From contig JABSSW010000019.1 of NCBI GenBank assembly GCA_018902385.1, forward strand, positions 620,001 through 684,000: a stretch of 64,000 nt of DNA, written 5' to 3'. Below the pieces are notes generated by a model. The model was not told where the DNA came from. It ran no database searches and saw only the letters and a program-made list of their open reading frames with translations. This stretch comes from Physcia stellaris. Its lineage: Eukaryota; Ascomycota; Lecanoromycetes; Caliciales; Physciaceae. Every line of letters starts with the position of its first letter. The first letter of the stretch is position 1. A program made the position numbers and the translations under genes. Shown piece by piece: positions 22,573 through 34,194 of the stretch.

Positions 22573-23139
22573 TTACACCTTTCCCGAACTGGTCTGCTCC
22601 AGGAAGGAAATCGGCACGTTGAGCTGAGTTACGGCCTCGCACTGCGTCCCTCCGAACAAAGGATAGCAATTCAGCGACAGCCCGGTACCACCAGATTCGG
22701 TCCATGTCACACTGCAATCACGATCAGCCATCCCTGGAACACCCTTCTCCATCCATCCACTCCAGGAATTTGAGACTTACTTTCCGCATTTCACCCCAGT
22801 CCTCTTCAACTGGATCAATGATCCAAAATACTGAAAACTCACACCTTCACCACATGGGTAGGAGTTCCCATCAGCCAGCGTTCCAGAACCCCTTCCCACA
22901 CTACGCCTGCACTGGGCTCGAGTGCCGTCATTCGGATCGTTGAAGTCGAATGAAATATGATCGTAATTGAAGATCGGGTCGGGGGCGCCAGGATCAGCAC
23001 CAGAGGGACCGGCGGTGAAGGCGGCGAATCGCTGGAGGTTCCATGTTTGGGTAATGCAGATGTCGCGTTCGACTAGTGGGTTGAGGGTTGGAAGAGATAG
23101 GGTAAGAGGAAGAAGGAAGAGGGAGGACAATAGATACAT
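22573..23139 (-). CDS. Small secreted cysteine-rich protein
   Basis: Two exons (23139-22781 and 22711-22573) give 165 residues. MYLLSSLFLLPLTLSLPTLNPLVERD is a clear signal peptide with a possible KEX-like processing point nearby. The mature protein has six cysteines (CITQ, AQCRR, YPCGE, VKCGN, LNCYP, TQCEA), compatible with three disulfides, and an NVT sequon created across the splice junction. There is no catalytic motif. Proteins of this shape are common among fungal extracellular and effector-like proteins, but no function can be claimed. It converges with the DUF3176 gene (189 nt). The acceptor was chosen because it alone keeps the frame; a nearer AG at 22732 gives an immediate stop. Confidence 0.7.
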
Positions 23140-24438
23140 GGTTTGGTGCTGTGCTGATGGTAGAGGATGGGTTTGAAAGAAGAGAAATGAAATGTTTTCT
23201 GAGGGAAGCGCAGAATGAGACTATATAAATATTGCGCTGAGTTCTTTCACGGACAGACTAATAAAATACTGAGGATGACAAGTCTTACTGTATTTGACAA
23301 CATTTCCTCGTGACTGACGGGTACTGGAGGATGCAACGTTGTACTGAAGGTCAGGGGCCAATCTGCTTTGATATTACTCACGTTGTACTAGCCTTCCTCA
23401 GCTGGAGGATCAGCTGACGTACTCGGAGAGACACTCTCGACTCGTATTGCCACCTCTACGACTAGCGATCGTGAGTAAAGAATGACCATGCGAGCCATGG
23501 TACAGCTTATGACAGCTCGTTCATCCACTCGCCACGGACAAACCGAATGCCGACTTCATCCCTACATCTCTGCTAACAGCATCCCAAAAATTACTTTAAA
23601 AGAAATGAACAAACGATAGTCCGACTTTGAAAGAACGTCGAGTCCAAAGCTTCAGTCATATCAACTTATGTCCCCATATCCAAAGACGAGTACCCTCGTT
23701 TCCGACGAATGATCCATGTCTACATTCGGCACTCAGTTTTGTCCGGGGCGCGTGATTGCTCAGCTGTCAGAATTTAGTCTGTCCGGAGAACTCAACGGCT
23801 AACGGTTGCCTAAGTGGAGGTATTCTCGGTTTCTCGGGTACGATTCTTCGTACCTTGTTCAATTCGCGTGGATTCACTTTTGACTCTGTTATGGACAGCT
23901 TGTAGGACCAGATCCTAATCTTGATCTCGAGGAATTTCGAGTTCTCTGTCGAATCATTGCGCTGCGAGAACATGAAGGACTGTACTCGTACTCGTACTTG
24001 GCTTCTAGAAGGAGAACCTCCCCTTCGTGGATGTATGTCCGAGAGATAAGATGGAGGGATGTTAGGCCGCTGATCTTGTGGACTGTTCGGATTGCCTTGC
24101 CCCGTGGCCCAAGCCTACGGGCAACGGCCACCTAATTGGGCGCTCCTTCCGATCCCTGACTCCACCATCTCTTGACGTCCGTTGGAGTAGCCAAGACAGC
24201 GTTCAAAGGCTTGTAATTTGCTAGTAGATATTTAAGCAGTATCTCAAGCTTCTGCACAATCTGATTATCCGAGTCAGCTATAGCCGATTCATGATCAGCA
24301 CGGCATCTACATATCATGACTTTTTGCGTAAATGCGTGCAGACTCTGGGAAACTTCCGCAGAATGATTCCTCTCCATTACTCACAGGCGAAAGCTCTGAT
24401 TCCCATGAATTAAGTATTAAGATAGATATATAGAGTTG
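23140..24438. other. Intergenic region, 1.3 kb
   Basis: No supportable gene on either strand. TATAAATA at 23223-23230 is a candidate TATA box about 85-90 nt upstream of the secreted-protein ATG at 23139. Confidence 0.35.
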
Positions 24439-26928
24439 TTAACCACCGAGTCCGACCCAGACTCCTTCAGATGGAATGCCATTATTCGTTACGAAAAGAA
24501 GGAACTGTCCTGGCGGCATGACACTTGCGTCTCTTGGTGCTATCACTGAGAAAGTATTGCCGGACTCGGTGCTCGCTTCGTTTTGCATCATGACCATCCG
24601 CTGGCTCATTGCCTGTCCACTTCGCTAATACTTAGTAAGTTATTGTGATGACATGAAGTGCGACGTACTGCGTGTGAAAGCCCGGACTAGACAGCACGAT
24701 GTGTGTGATACCCTGTAAGGTACCACCAGACAAGCTCGCTTGGATCTGAAAAGTGTGTCCGTAAGTAATATCGATTGGGCTCGAATTAATGCTATCGAAG
24801 TTTCATGGGTCAGCAGCCTTTGAGGCAGGGATATCGCGAAAACATCGAGATCACAAAAACCTACATTGGACGCGCAGCGGCAGACATGTAGGGTGGAGAG
24901 AAGACCTCAACGCGATATTCTGTGGGATAGAATGATGTGTTCCTTTGTTGCTGTTTGAGTGCGCATTGGTGACCATTATTGCCAAAAAAGGCCACCTGTT
25001 TGAAACCGTCAGTTATCCGCCATCACTTGTCGTCACTGAGCTTGACTTACCCTGCAGGGACTGCACCGTTAGCACTATAGCCAACCGCAGGATTGGATCC
25101 TGAAATAAGAACTTCCCCAGACGGCAGCAGGACGGCAGCAGAGTGGTAAAGGCGAGGGATGGTTGTGGCTGGCATAGTCTGGAAGCGCGAACCGGCTGAG
25201 GCGGATGCGTTATAGATCACAGGCTGAAGAACTGGATCATCGGCCATGAAGCCTCCACCAGAACCCACCCGAGCTCCATTAACCATGAGTACAGTCTCAT
25301 CCGGAAGCAGGATGCCGTCAGACCTGAGTAAGCCCAATGTCAGCCCTTCTCCTCTCGGGTGAGTGGTACTTTGGGAGGCAAAGGTACCGCCAATATTCCA
25401 GCGAGGATATCAAACCGAGGATAGTGATGAACAGGGAACTCACATGGTCTGAGGGCCGTTTGGTAAGCTATCTGTGGCCTGCCATGATGGCACCGCGTCC
25501 AACGGATTAATGGTATAGCAATCACTTAGCGCGACTGGGTTTGGTATATCCCCAGAAGAACCACCGCTGTTGGAGATCTCGAATCAGTTTTGCAAGACAT
25601 GTCTCCTAAGCAAGCACTTGCCAGGACGTGTCTCGTAGTCCCAGATAAGACTCAGGATTTTCGAAAGGCTCCGATTGGACTTACCATACAAGTATAGTAG
25701 CAATGTAATCGGGGGCAACAAGAGGTAAGATTACCGATGTCGCAGATGAGGGGAACGTTCGGGGCTGCTGAGGCGTATTTGGCAAGGTCTTTACCAAAGC
25801 ATTGGCTGCGTAATCCCAAATAATCGCTTGGTTACCAGCAACGGTGAAGATTTGGTCAGCCGCTGCTGCGTTCGGTAAAAGATGTACTTATCGGTTAGTA
25901 GGCGTGCATGGAGTATGTCTGCCATCAGACAACTCACAGATTGGATACAGATTGTAGGATTTGCCAGGAACCAAATTCTCATCCGCACTAAACTCTAGGA
26001 TAGGGAGATTGACGGGTGGAGGCGACACTCGGTTATCCTGGTAGACAATTTCGTATGTCGGAACATTGATGCTCGCCTCATTAAGTACAAGGCCTCCCAC
26101 ATTCGCACCACCAACTACAAGCACGCTTCCGTCGACCAGCGTCTGCGCCGAAGGATACCTATCACTAACGTCAGAACCGGCGAGTGGGCTTTAGCTTAGT
26201 AATTTTAGGACCGAGTAAGACATCTCGATTTACAGGGCTGATGCAAGAAAAAGAAACTATTCAATGGATGGAATTTAAAAGACCATAGTGAAGAGCATGG
26301 TGCTAATCAGCTTACCATCTCTTTACCTGTAACGTGGCGGATTGCTCGATCCAGTCTGTTGAGCACGCTCCAGCACAGGGACCAGGTGAATAGGTACGAA
26401 TCTTGTTGAAGCCATCTGTAGAATGATTGAGGTTGGTGAAACTTTGTTGCTGGAATTGGGAGGCTGCCTTGAGAGACACACTTACCAGCAACCCCTTTTG
26501 TTATAGGCTCGGCGCCAGCGACATTCGCAAGAGTTCCATCAGCGAAGAATGATCCTGCAGAACAAAACGTATTGCTTAAAGGTCGGAGAGGTCGTAACGC
26601 ATTGGTCACCAGGTTGTACTCGGTGCCAAATACGGAGATCTCTGTACCATCGTATAGATATGATGTTGGCGAAGGTGATCCAGTTTCCAGATCGACACCA
26701 GGCCCTCCGAAGTTGACATGGTAGTTGTCGATAAAGACAGCGTCTGTCGTATTGGGGGGAAGGAACATCATCTGTGCAGCGCAGCCAGACGACCCGACTG
26801 TCCTGAACCCAGCGCCAGATAAACAAGGAGTTATCAGGCTTACCAGAGCAAACAAGCCCTGTGTAGATTTAAGACTAGCGATACATTGCGTTAGAGCTTG
26901 GGTTTTATACCTGGATTTTCAATGCCAT
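24439..26928 (-). CDS. Glyoxal/galactose oxidase-type copper radical oxidase, 10 exons
   Basis: Secreted AA5-type oxidase that would make hydrogen peroxide from aldehydes or alcohols. Exons: 26928-26911, 26858-26486, 26415-26316, 26158-25938, 25886-25685, 25566-25444, 25323-25051, 24995-24865, 24791-24669, 24619-24439. Exons 1 and 2 build a signal peptide (MALKIQGLFALVSLI). Kelch-like segments follow, e.g. WYPSAQTLVDGSVLVVGG, then the tyrosine motif RLYHSAAVLLPSGEVLISGSNP, then FYPTEYRVEVFSPPYM (DUF1929 start), then GFHTHGQAMSQRMV and the C-terminal GIPSEGVWVGLGG. Junction 7/8 does not close: one base is missing at an A6/T6 run (24984-24989), or the donor lies a few bases earlier. All other phases agree. 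Glyoxal oxidase is more likely than galactose oxidase, but the substrate is inference. Confidence 0.85.
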
Positions 26929-28478
26929 CTTCACACTCAAAGACAACTTAGCGATGAGTGGAATGTGCGATTCATCGAGCAATGGCGGTCAGTTAGTTCT
27001 TTATACATCGTGAATACATGGAAGTTTGAGCAGGCTCCATTCGACAACCGGATACGCTCCTTATCGCGACCTCAACGGAGCCTTTACCGTCATTCATGCA
27101 AGAACGGCATACTCTGTGCGCATTTGAGTCATCATAATCGCCGAGGGCCTCTAAGCTTTCCCTTATGGATTTAGCGATGTGTCGTGTAAGGCCATGATGC
27201 AGCACTAGCCAACATAACCGACTTCGGGACTGTGGCCACGGCGAGACACCCGGAGATATTGGTCGAGCTGGCTGGCATTCTCCGCTATAACCTGCTTCCT
27301 GACTCGAAAGTGAGGTATGGATGGACGTCTTTTCTCGAAAGATTCTGCGTGCGACCTTCCCTTAAGGGACTGCTCGGACCCCACTTTTCCCCCACCCTAT
27401 TGCAAACCTCCGAGAAATGGGGAGGCGGTGATTTACGAAAGTCATCAAGCCTTAAACGGGCTAAAAATGCTTTTCCCGGGCGTCTGGTTCCTTTAGAAAG
27501 CCTTAGAGGGTTGCAGGCTGCACACAGGGTGTACAACTTGGTCCTCGTCCCAGGTAAACCAAGAGTGCAATGCTTAACTCATGTGACGCACTACTATCCA
27601 ACTTCGTAGCCGGTATAAAGCGAGTTTGATGCGGAAGCGATGCTACCAAAGTAGATTCAAGCTCACTTGATGACTGCAGTTCACTACTGTTAATTATGCG
27701 CTACAAAACCGCCTAAAGAGGAGCATCAGGCCAGGCCAAGGGAAACTGCGGAGCGTTTATCCCAATGCGTAACTCTAAGTACCTTAGGATTCCTTCGAAC
27801 ATGTGCAAAGAGGCCGATAAAGAGAGGTTGAGACATAGGGATACGATGAGAAATGAAACTTGCTGTAGTTATAAAGGTGGGGACTCAGTATCTTCCGCGG
27901 CCGAGGACGGGAACGTTATGAAATACTCTTCGGGGTTAAAGAGGCAATTGTTACTTCCCATTATGCTATATACTCCATGTAGTGAGCAGCATATACAATC
28001 CCACTGCTCCAGAATTGATCAACAAAACCACCTGGTTTTCTAGCAGGAGATGATGATTGCCCCTAAATCTCTCGAGCACGACTGCCGTCACGTCGCTGTT
28101 GCCGTCGGTGGCCGTCTCCTGTTCTTGTACGAGAAGCACATGTAGTATTCCGTGATGCACTCGGGCGAAGGGGAGGAGGTGATTCCTATGCCTATGGAAA
28201 TTAATAAAGTACTGGCAATGGCCAGTCGCAGTAGAATTACTGGAAATAAAGCCAGGCGCGTAGAAAAGGGGTCACGTGGACTACGTGCCAGTAGAAATGT
28301 CCGCTAATCACCGTCTGGTGCCGTTGAGCTTCATCAATCACAACATGTTATCAGCGACTACTAAAGCCAGACCATGAGAGACCTTTTACATAGTAACTGT
28401 CTCGCTGCCTCAACTTAATCAAGTTCCTACTGTGGCGATTATTCGGATTGTTATTCGTTACAGCTATCTCTTTGGGAC
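26929..28478. other. Intergenic region, 1.55 kb
   Basis: Divergent promoters of glyoxal oxidase and erg28. There are several open frames of 60-125 codons, but none has a recognisable motif. I see no repeats or RNA genes. Confidence 0.35.
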
Positions 28479-28978
28479 ATGCCTACTATCTTCCCAGATA
28501 TTCATGGACTTTTACCCCCTTGGCTACTTTGCGTATGTTCAACACACCTCTGCTAAGTATATCTACTTATACGTCACAGATATCAATTGTATCGGCAGGG
28601 AATAGCGTTCAAGCGTACATCACCACCCACTTCACCGCTCGCGTTTACTCGGCTGGCGCCGTCAGCCCGCTTTCCTCACGAACATTTGGTACTTGGACAT
28701 TCCTTTCATCGATCATACGTTTATATGCCGCATACAACATATCAGATCCTCTAGTCTATCAGTTGACTTTATGGACTTTTGTAATTGCGCTGGCACACTT
28801 TCTGAGCGAATGGCTTTTGTTTGGAACGGCGAATATGGGGAAAGGTCTCCTGGGACCACTGGTTGTGCCCGTTGTAAGCTTGACCTGGATGCTGGCACAG
28901 TGGGAATTTTACTCGATGGGTGGATGGACAATCAAACCCGCGCAAGACTTGGAGATAGATGTCAATATTGGCAATTGA
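28479..28978 (+). CDS. erg28: Ergosterol biosynthesis scaffold protein Erg28
   Basis: ER membrane scaffold that tethers the C-4 demethylation enzymes of ergosterol synthesis. Exon 1 28479-28532 reads MPTIFPDIHGLLPPWLLC; exon 2 starts at 28580 with ISIVSAGNSVQAY and runs to 28978, total 150 residues. The family core GNSVQAYITTHFTARVYSAG, SSRTFGTWTFLSSIIRLYAAYNI and SEWLLFGTANMGKG is present, with four hydrophobic segments. The true start lies in a different frame from the longer open frame that spans the intron, so the simple ORF (28448-28978) gives a wrong N-terminus. Phase 0 at the junction and the expected GLLPPWLL motif support this model. Confidence 0.92.
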
Positions 28979-29410
28979 ACGGTGAAGCGTTCTAGCTCAT
29001 GCTTCCGTTCTACGTAAGAATAGGCGCTTTAAATGTAGCCTTGTACAGTTGGTATATTGGTAGCTTGAGAATGCTCACCGTTTCAAACCGAAGAACCAAA
29101 GGTGCCGGATGGCTCTACCCCAATGTGTATTGTGTACGGCATCGATAGATCTCACAGAATTTGAGGCAGCTGTTACTAGGGAGCTTGACTGTGAATATTA
29201 TTAGGCTTTACAGCTTTTTATTGATATTCTGGATGTTTGGGTCCCTCGGGCAGTGTTCGTAGAGCAGCTGAGCTCGGCCCGCGTTTTATCCGATCATTAA
29301 CGCCAATATCGGAGTGCATAATACCTGTACCTTGTCGGGTCTTGAGTACTTACCTAAATCAGAGCTTCGCTCTTCTTAGAAACCTCTCATCGTTCAATGC
29401 CTCGTTGAAG
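28979..29410. other. Intergenic region
   Basis: 432 nt between erg28 and the complex I subunit gene; nothing recognised. Confidence 0.3.
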
Positions 29411-30294
29411 ATGAGGACTGCGCTCAGATTGTTTGCCAGTGTCAAGCCTGGGCGCTTTCTCGAACCTGGCAACCCAACAGGTCTGACCGGTCTCTATACA
29501 CACCCTGCACCACGATCCACACTTATCGCCCTTTACACCGAAACATTGGATAAACTTAGAACTCTCCCAGAACACTCGGTATATCGGCAATCCGCAGAAG
29601 CTATCACCCACCACAGACTTAAAGTCATCGAGTCCGTGAAGCCTGAAGGTTACGAGGAATGGTCTAAACGGGCAAAGGAGAAGCTTGAGAAACATCCAGA
29701 GCTGTTCAAACGGCAAGCAAGCAGCGAAGAAGGGATGTCAGTGCATGATGGTCGCATAGCTATTACAAGAGGGACTCCATCGGAAACAGATGATCGGGAA
29801 GTCGAGTGGGATGGAGAACGGATGGTTGCCACCCCTGAGGGCGTACGTACACAGGACGAGAGGGCTTATCAGCGGCTCCTGGGTGGAAATCAGCCTTCAT
29901 TGGGAGCTGCAAGCGAAGCTGTTACTTGGGAACAGGAACCTCCATTGGAAGCCACACAGTACGCCTAAATCCATGCTGGGATCGACCACGAGCGTCATAG
30001 CACTACTAACATTTTTCAGGATTGGCGATGTAGAAAGCCAAATCGGGGGTGGCTTGATCGAGGAAGTGATTCAGGTTGCTGAAGGCGAGCTGATGTTGGT
30101 AGAGTCAATGGCGAAGTCGAAAGTGTAAGCTTCCCCTTTTTCGTCCAACATGTATCAGCTATGGTTTTGCGTATGCTAACTCATTCAGGTGGGAGGAACT
30201 TGTGGAGAAGCCTGTGCCCGGTCAATGGGATTACTTCCAAAGGGATCAGCATACCCTTCCTACACAAGAACCTCCCGTAAATAAAAAGTCATAG
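29411..30294 (+). CDS. Complex I accessory subunit, NDUFA5 family
   Basis: Mitochondrial NADH:ubiquinone oxidoreductase accessory subunit (29.9-kDa type in fungi). Exons 29411-29958, 30020-30124 and 30189-30294 give 252 residues. A basic presequence (MRTALRLFASVKPGRF) leads into the ETC_C1_NDUFA5 signature: GLTGLYTHPAPRSTLIALYTETLDKL, SVYRQSAEAITHHRLKVIE and EGYEEWSKRAKEKLEKHPELF. The C-terminal half is a fungal extension, with AEGELMLVESMAKSKVWEELVEKPVPGQWDYF conserved-looking near the end. The upstream open frame begins earlier (29237), but the MRTALRL start fits a mitochondrial presequence and is preferred. Confidence 0.9.
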
Positions 30295-31946
30295 CGACTG
30301 TACCAACCGTATTGAGGTGCTAGATAGCACTACTCTCGCAAAAAGCTGAATACCACTGTTCGGAATGTCTCATTCGCATAATATGATAAGCTTCGGAACT
30401 GATATTTTCCCAAGTCGAGCTACCATCTTCTCATTCTAGAATCAGTACCCATTTCTGTCCGAAACGAATGATACTACGCTCTACAGGAACATTGAACCAA
30501 GGGCCAATAATGCCTGCGCTGCGGGCGCAGACGATGCACGAATCATTGCGGCACGATCGACGGCGCAGGTAAATTCCTCAGGCCGCGCGTGCACTAGAAG
30601 ATTTTTACTATAGACAGCCGTGGCGGCGGGTACGCAAAGAAGATCGTATCTTTGTGATTCGTCCGCTTGGCTTCTAACTGTTTTCTAGAACCCGGGCATA
30701 AGGGAGTACGGATACATTAATCATCTGACAAGCATGAGCATATTTTAGGTACCTAGGTAGATGAATTATAACTCTAGTACAGGAGTAGTACGGCATCACA
30801 TAATGACAAAGGACTTGTAAGGTAGCTGCTAGAGCTTCAATTCCCGTAACATGAAATAATCACGAGTCTTCATTGTCACTTGTTCAATACACTCCCTGTA
30901 GCATTCTTATGGGTTTTGATATCTTCATCCAATCGAAATTTCACGCTTTAGCCTAGGGTAAACGGTGTTTCTGCGATTTAAAAATCTGTTGACTGTTTAC
31001 GTTCGGTTGAATCCGGCACTTGCCGTCAAAACCGCCACGCAAGGCCCTACGATGACTGTTGCAGCACCCGTAACAAGTTATAGACGCTTCGAGAGAGGGA
31101 AACACCAGGCTTGTAACGACAGGTCTCGAAAGTTGGTGAAGACACGTTGAGGCAAGGCAAGAACAAGTAGGCATGTAAATGAATCGAAGTACATACTCGT
31201 ACGTACTCTAGTAGAGACGAAAAAGTTGTTCGGCGGGACGAAACACCGGTATGTAAGAAAACTATTTTAGCCGATACCTTAGCAAATGACTTGGCGGCAT
31301 TTTGTTCTCTCAAGACTCTCTCTCGAATCACTCTTCCACTTCAGCGTCACTCGTTTGGAGACTGCAACCATCTCTTCCACCGCAAGGATTTCTTCTATAG
31401 ATTTAAGCCAACCCAGTCCAGGTATATCTTTGGGTGATAGCGATCAGACTCTCGACTCCAGCGTCCTGTTCAATCAGCCTTTTTCCCGACCCCACTCTCA
31501 CCACACGAAATCCAACACCGTTTTTTCTGTTTCAGCCCGTGATCCACTAAAAAGTGGGCCATCAATCTGATCGACCAGCAGAGCCGCATCCCACGGCACG
31601 CTGCATTTCGAGCCTGGAACCTCTTCATCCCGTCTCTCCACCTGCTGTCGAGAGCAGCACGCTCGTCCTTTCCCCCGCCCCGGGCGCAGCCCGCCCGTGG
31701 CTGGACCCTGCAGTCCTCACTGCTCTCATCCGGATGTCGTCGCCAACTAGGCTTCTTTGAACGTTGAACGCTGCTGGAAGTTCGAGGAGTACTTCTTCTC
31801 CTGTATCGGGCCCCGTTGATCTCCTTCGAGATACAATCTTTTCATTTCTTAGGGCAGGTTTAATTGGATTCCCGGACCTGAAACCTCCCTCAATGATAGC
31901 CAGGCTTCTTCCATAGATTTGTTCCAACTTCAACTCTAATATCAGC
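30295..31946. promoter_or_regulatory. Long 5' region of the C2H2 regulator, with two short upstream ORFs
   Basis: 1.65 kb without a gene. The last 600 nt are pyrimidine- and GC-rich and are probably promoter plus leader. Two tiny ORFs precede the main start: 31734-31760 (8 codons, MSSPTRLL) and 31893-31916 (7 codons, MIARLLP). Whether they are in the mRNA is not known. Confidence 0.4.
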
Positions 31947-33531
31947 ATGGACCCGCATTACACCTATGGTCCGGTCTACGCTCCTGCGCAGCCACCGGAC
32001 AACCGTCAATCGTTCAATCCATTGTCCTCATCGCAGCCTTATGGACCGACCTTCACTACTACCCTACCCCCGTTAACCAACAGCTATCACCCCTTTCCCC
32101 ACGAGCATTCTGCGCAGGGCGCAGCGTCATCACAACCTGCATACACTCCCACAACCACCACTGCCGACGGCCAACACGCATCTTATCCTAGCTATACTCG
32201 TCAGGACTCTCTACAGCCTTCGACTTATCAGCAAACACCACGGTCTTTCCAGTCATCTCAGCCTTATCAATCGTTAGGAACCAGTGCCTCGAATTACCGG
32301 CCGTACTTGCAATCGGCCTCCCAACAGAGCAGACTTGCCGACATCAGGCCCATGCCACTTGGCGGTCTGAATGGGCACCACTCGACATCCACTGCGCCTG
32401 GTTTATCAACTAATAGCGCATTTGGCCATCTGGCAACTCCCGACAATTCCCAGCCTGTGCATGTCGTTGGCTCGCAAGGACGCCGGGGGATTCTTCCATC
32501 GGCGAATGGCCGCCCCATTGCTGTAGCTTGCACTCATACATCTAAATCCTCCACGGCCGGATTAAAAAAGGATCCGAGCGATGGGAAATGGCCTTGCGAT
32601 CATTGCAACAAGAGATATCTCCACGCAAAACACCTGAAGCGTCACCTCCTACGACGTAAGCTTTCAGTATCTGAGCTATGATGCATCGTGCTAACCGCTT
32701 GGTATTCTAGACACAGGTACAAGGCCCTATTGCTGCGGCCTTTGCAAAGACACCTTTTCTCGGAGCGACATACTCAAGCGTCATTTTTCAAAGTGCTCTG
32801 TGAGACGGGGGAACCCAACCGGGGCTAACCATTTAGCTCACTCAAGGGCTACGCGAAAATTGAGGAATGACCGGAGCGAGTCACTGCAACGACTACATAC
32901 GTCGGCACTTCCAAACACGATCGCTGACACTGCTGAGTTCAGTTTGGCAGCTTTCCACAACGTCCCCGAGCTCAACAATCTGGATGTTGGTCAATCGAAT
33001 TTCTCCGATGCCCAGCAGCCCAACTCCAGTCAATTATCGAGGGCGAACAGTATTAAGGGAATCAACAAAAGCACTCCAGCTAGCACCCGAGGCATTTATA
33101 CCGCACCTAATTCAGCTGGCTTTGACAGTACTGGCTTTCCCTATTCCGGTGGACAAGCAACGCCTGAGTCTCTCACAACTAGTGGTGCAGCGACACCCTT
33201 CAATTACCCGAACGATCCACGCTCCAACCAGTTGTCTCCTAACACCAATTTGAATCAGTCTATGAACGGGCTGGATCTCAGTAGTATAAGCAGAAGTCTT
33301 TCAGGGCCGAGCTTCTCGACGGGCACCTTGCCCCATATTGTTGAACATTCTCACGATCGATCGAACGGGATAGACTGGCCGCTAAATCACGCCGAGGAGC
33401 ACGATGAATACTCAAGCGGTCACTACCATAACAATAATTCACAGCCGCACATCAAATCGGAGATGAGCTACGCCAATGGATCCTTTCCCTTGGCTCAACA
33501 TTTTCCTCCCTTCCACGCTGCAACACAGTAG
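31947..33531 (+). CDS. C2H2 zinc finger transcription factor
   Basis: Two exons (31947-32655, 32711-33531) encode 509 residues. The intron splits the linker between two fingers. Finger 1: C217-x2-C220-x12-H233-x3-H237. Finger 2 reads CGLCKDTFSRSDILKRHFSKC, a C2HC variant. The linker HTGTRPY is close to the classical HTGEKPY. The first 200 residues are Q/S/P/T-rich with a GRRGILPS motif just before the fingers, as seen in several ascomycete C2H2 regulators. The C-terminal half is Asn/Ser-rich. It is nuclear by inference; targets are unknown. Its long leader with upstream ORFs fits a translationally controlled regulator. Confidence 0.87.
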
Positions 33532-34194
33532 TGCGATTGGTTATAGACAGTGTCGGGTGTGGCAGACTCCTTTCTCAAGATACGCATTGTCAAGGTCCGC
33601 TTCGGGGCCTGTGGATCTTTCGCTTCCAATAAAAAGCCTTTTGTAACGAAGACTATGATAGATGAAATACCGCAAAAGTTACTAGATGAGACGATGAAGG
33701 TCATATTCGAAAGCATATAGATGGGCTGGCTTGACGATTGCATTGGGTGGCTAGCGCTCATGTTCACAATCAATTCCATGGTGTCAAGGGGGAGTGTGGT
33801 AATAGGATGGTGCTAGGTTGATAATGGAGTACGACGGCATAGACAAACCATACCTCACGGTTATGAAGCTCTCTAGCTTTTTTACGAGAACAGATATTTC
33901 GGCAGATAGCTGGCTTTCAAACAATATTATTATCTTTTTACATGGCATATAGGGCAGCCGTCTGTGATGAACCTTTCACGACAATGTGACCAACCTTTGA
34001 GAAGTGCAGCTTGATTCTATAGCAATACTGTAGGTTGAGAAAGCCAGGAGCGAAAGACTGTTACTATATAGGTGCGGGACCACTGACGAATTAGTACGCA
34101 GTTGCCGTTGTACGTGAAAAACTGCCCCAATAATGGAACCATTAACCGCAAAGATATCCAAGATCAGCAGCCTTTTTTGGCTCGAGGGATCAGA
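33532..34194. other. Intergenic region
   Basis: 660 nt, AT-rich in part (33640-33960). No gene or repeat recognised. It probably holds the promoter of the dihydroorotate dehydrogenase gene. Confidence 0.3.

Noticed and set aside
27232-27609. Plus-strand ORF of 125 codons upstream of erg28
   Set aside because: No recognisable domain or splice partners; considered a chance open frame.
28448-28978. Longer open frame proposed for erg28
   Set aside because: The N-terminal part is intron read-through in another frame; the spliced start at 28479 gives the conserved GLLPPWLL beginning.
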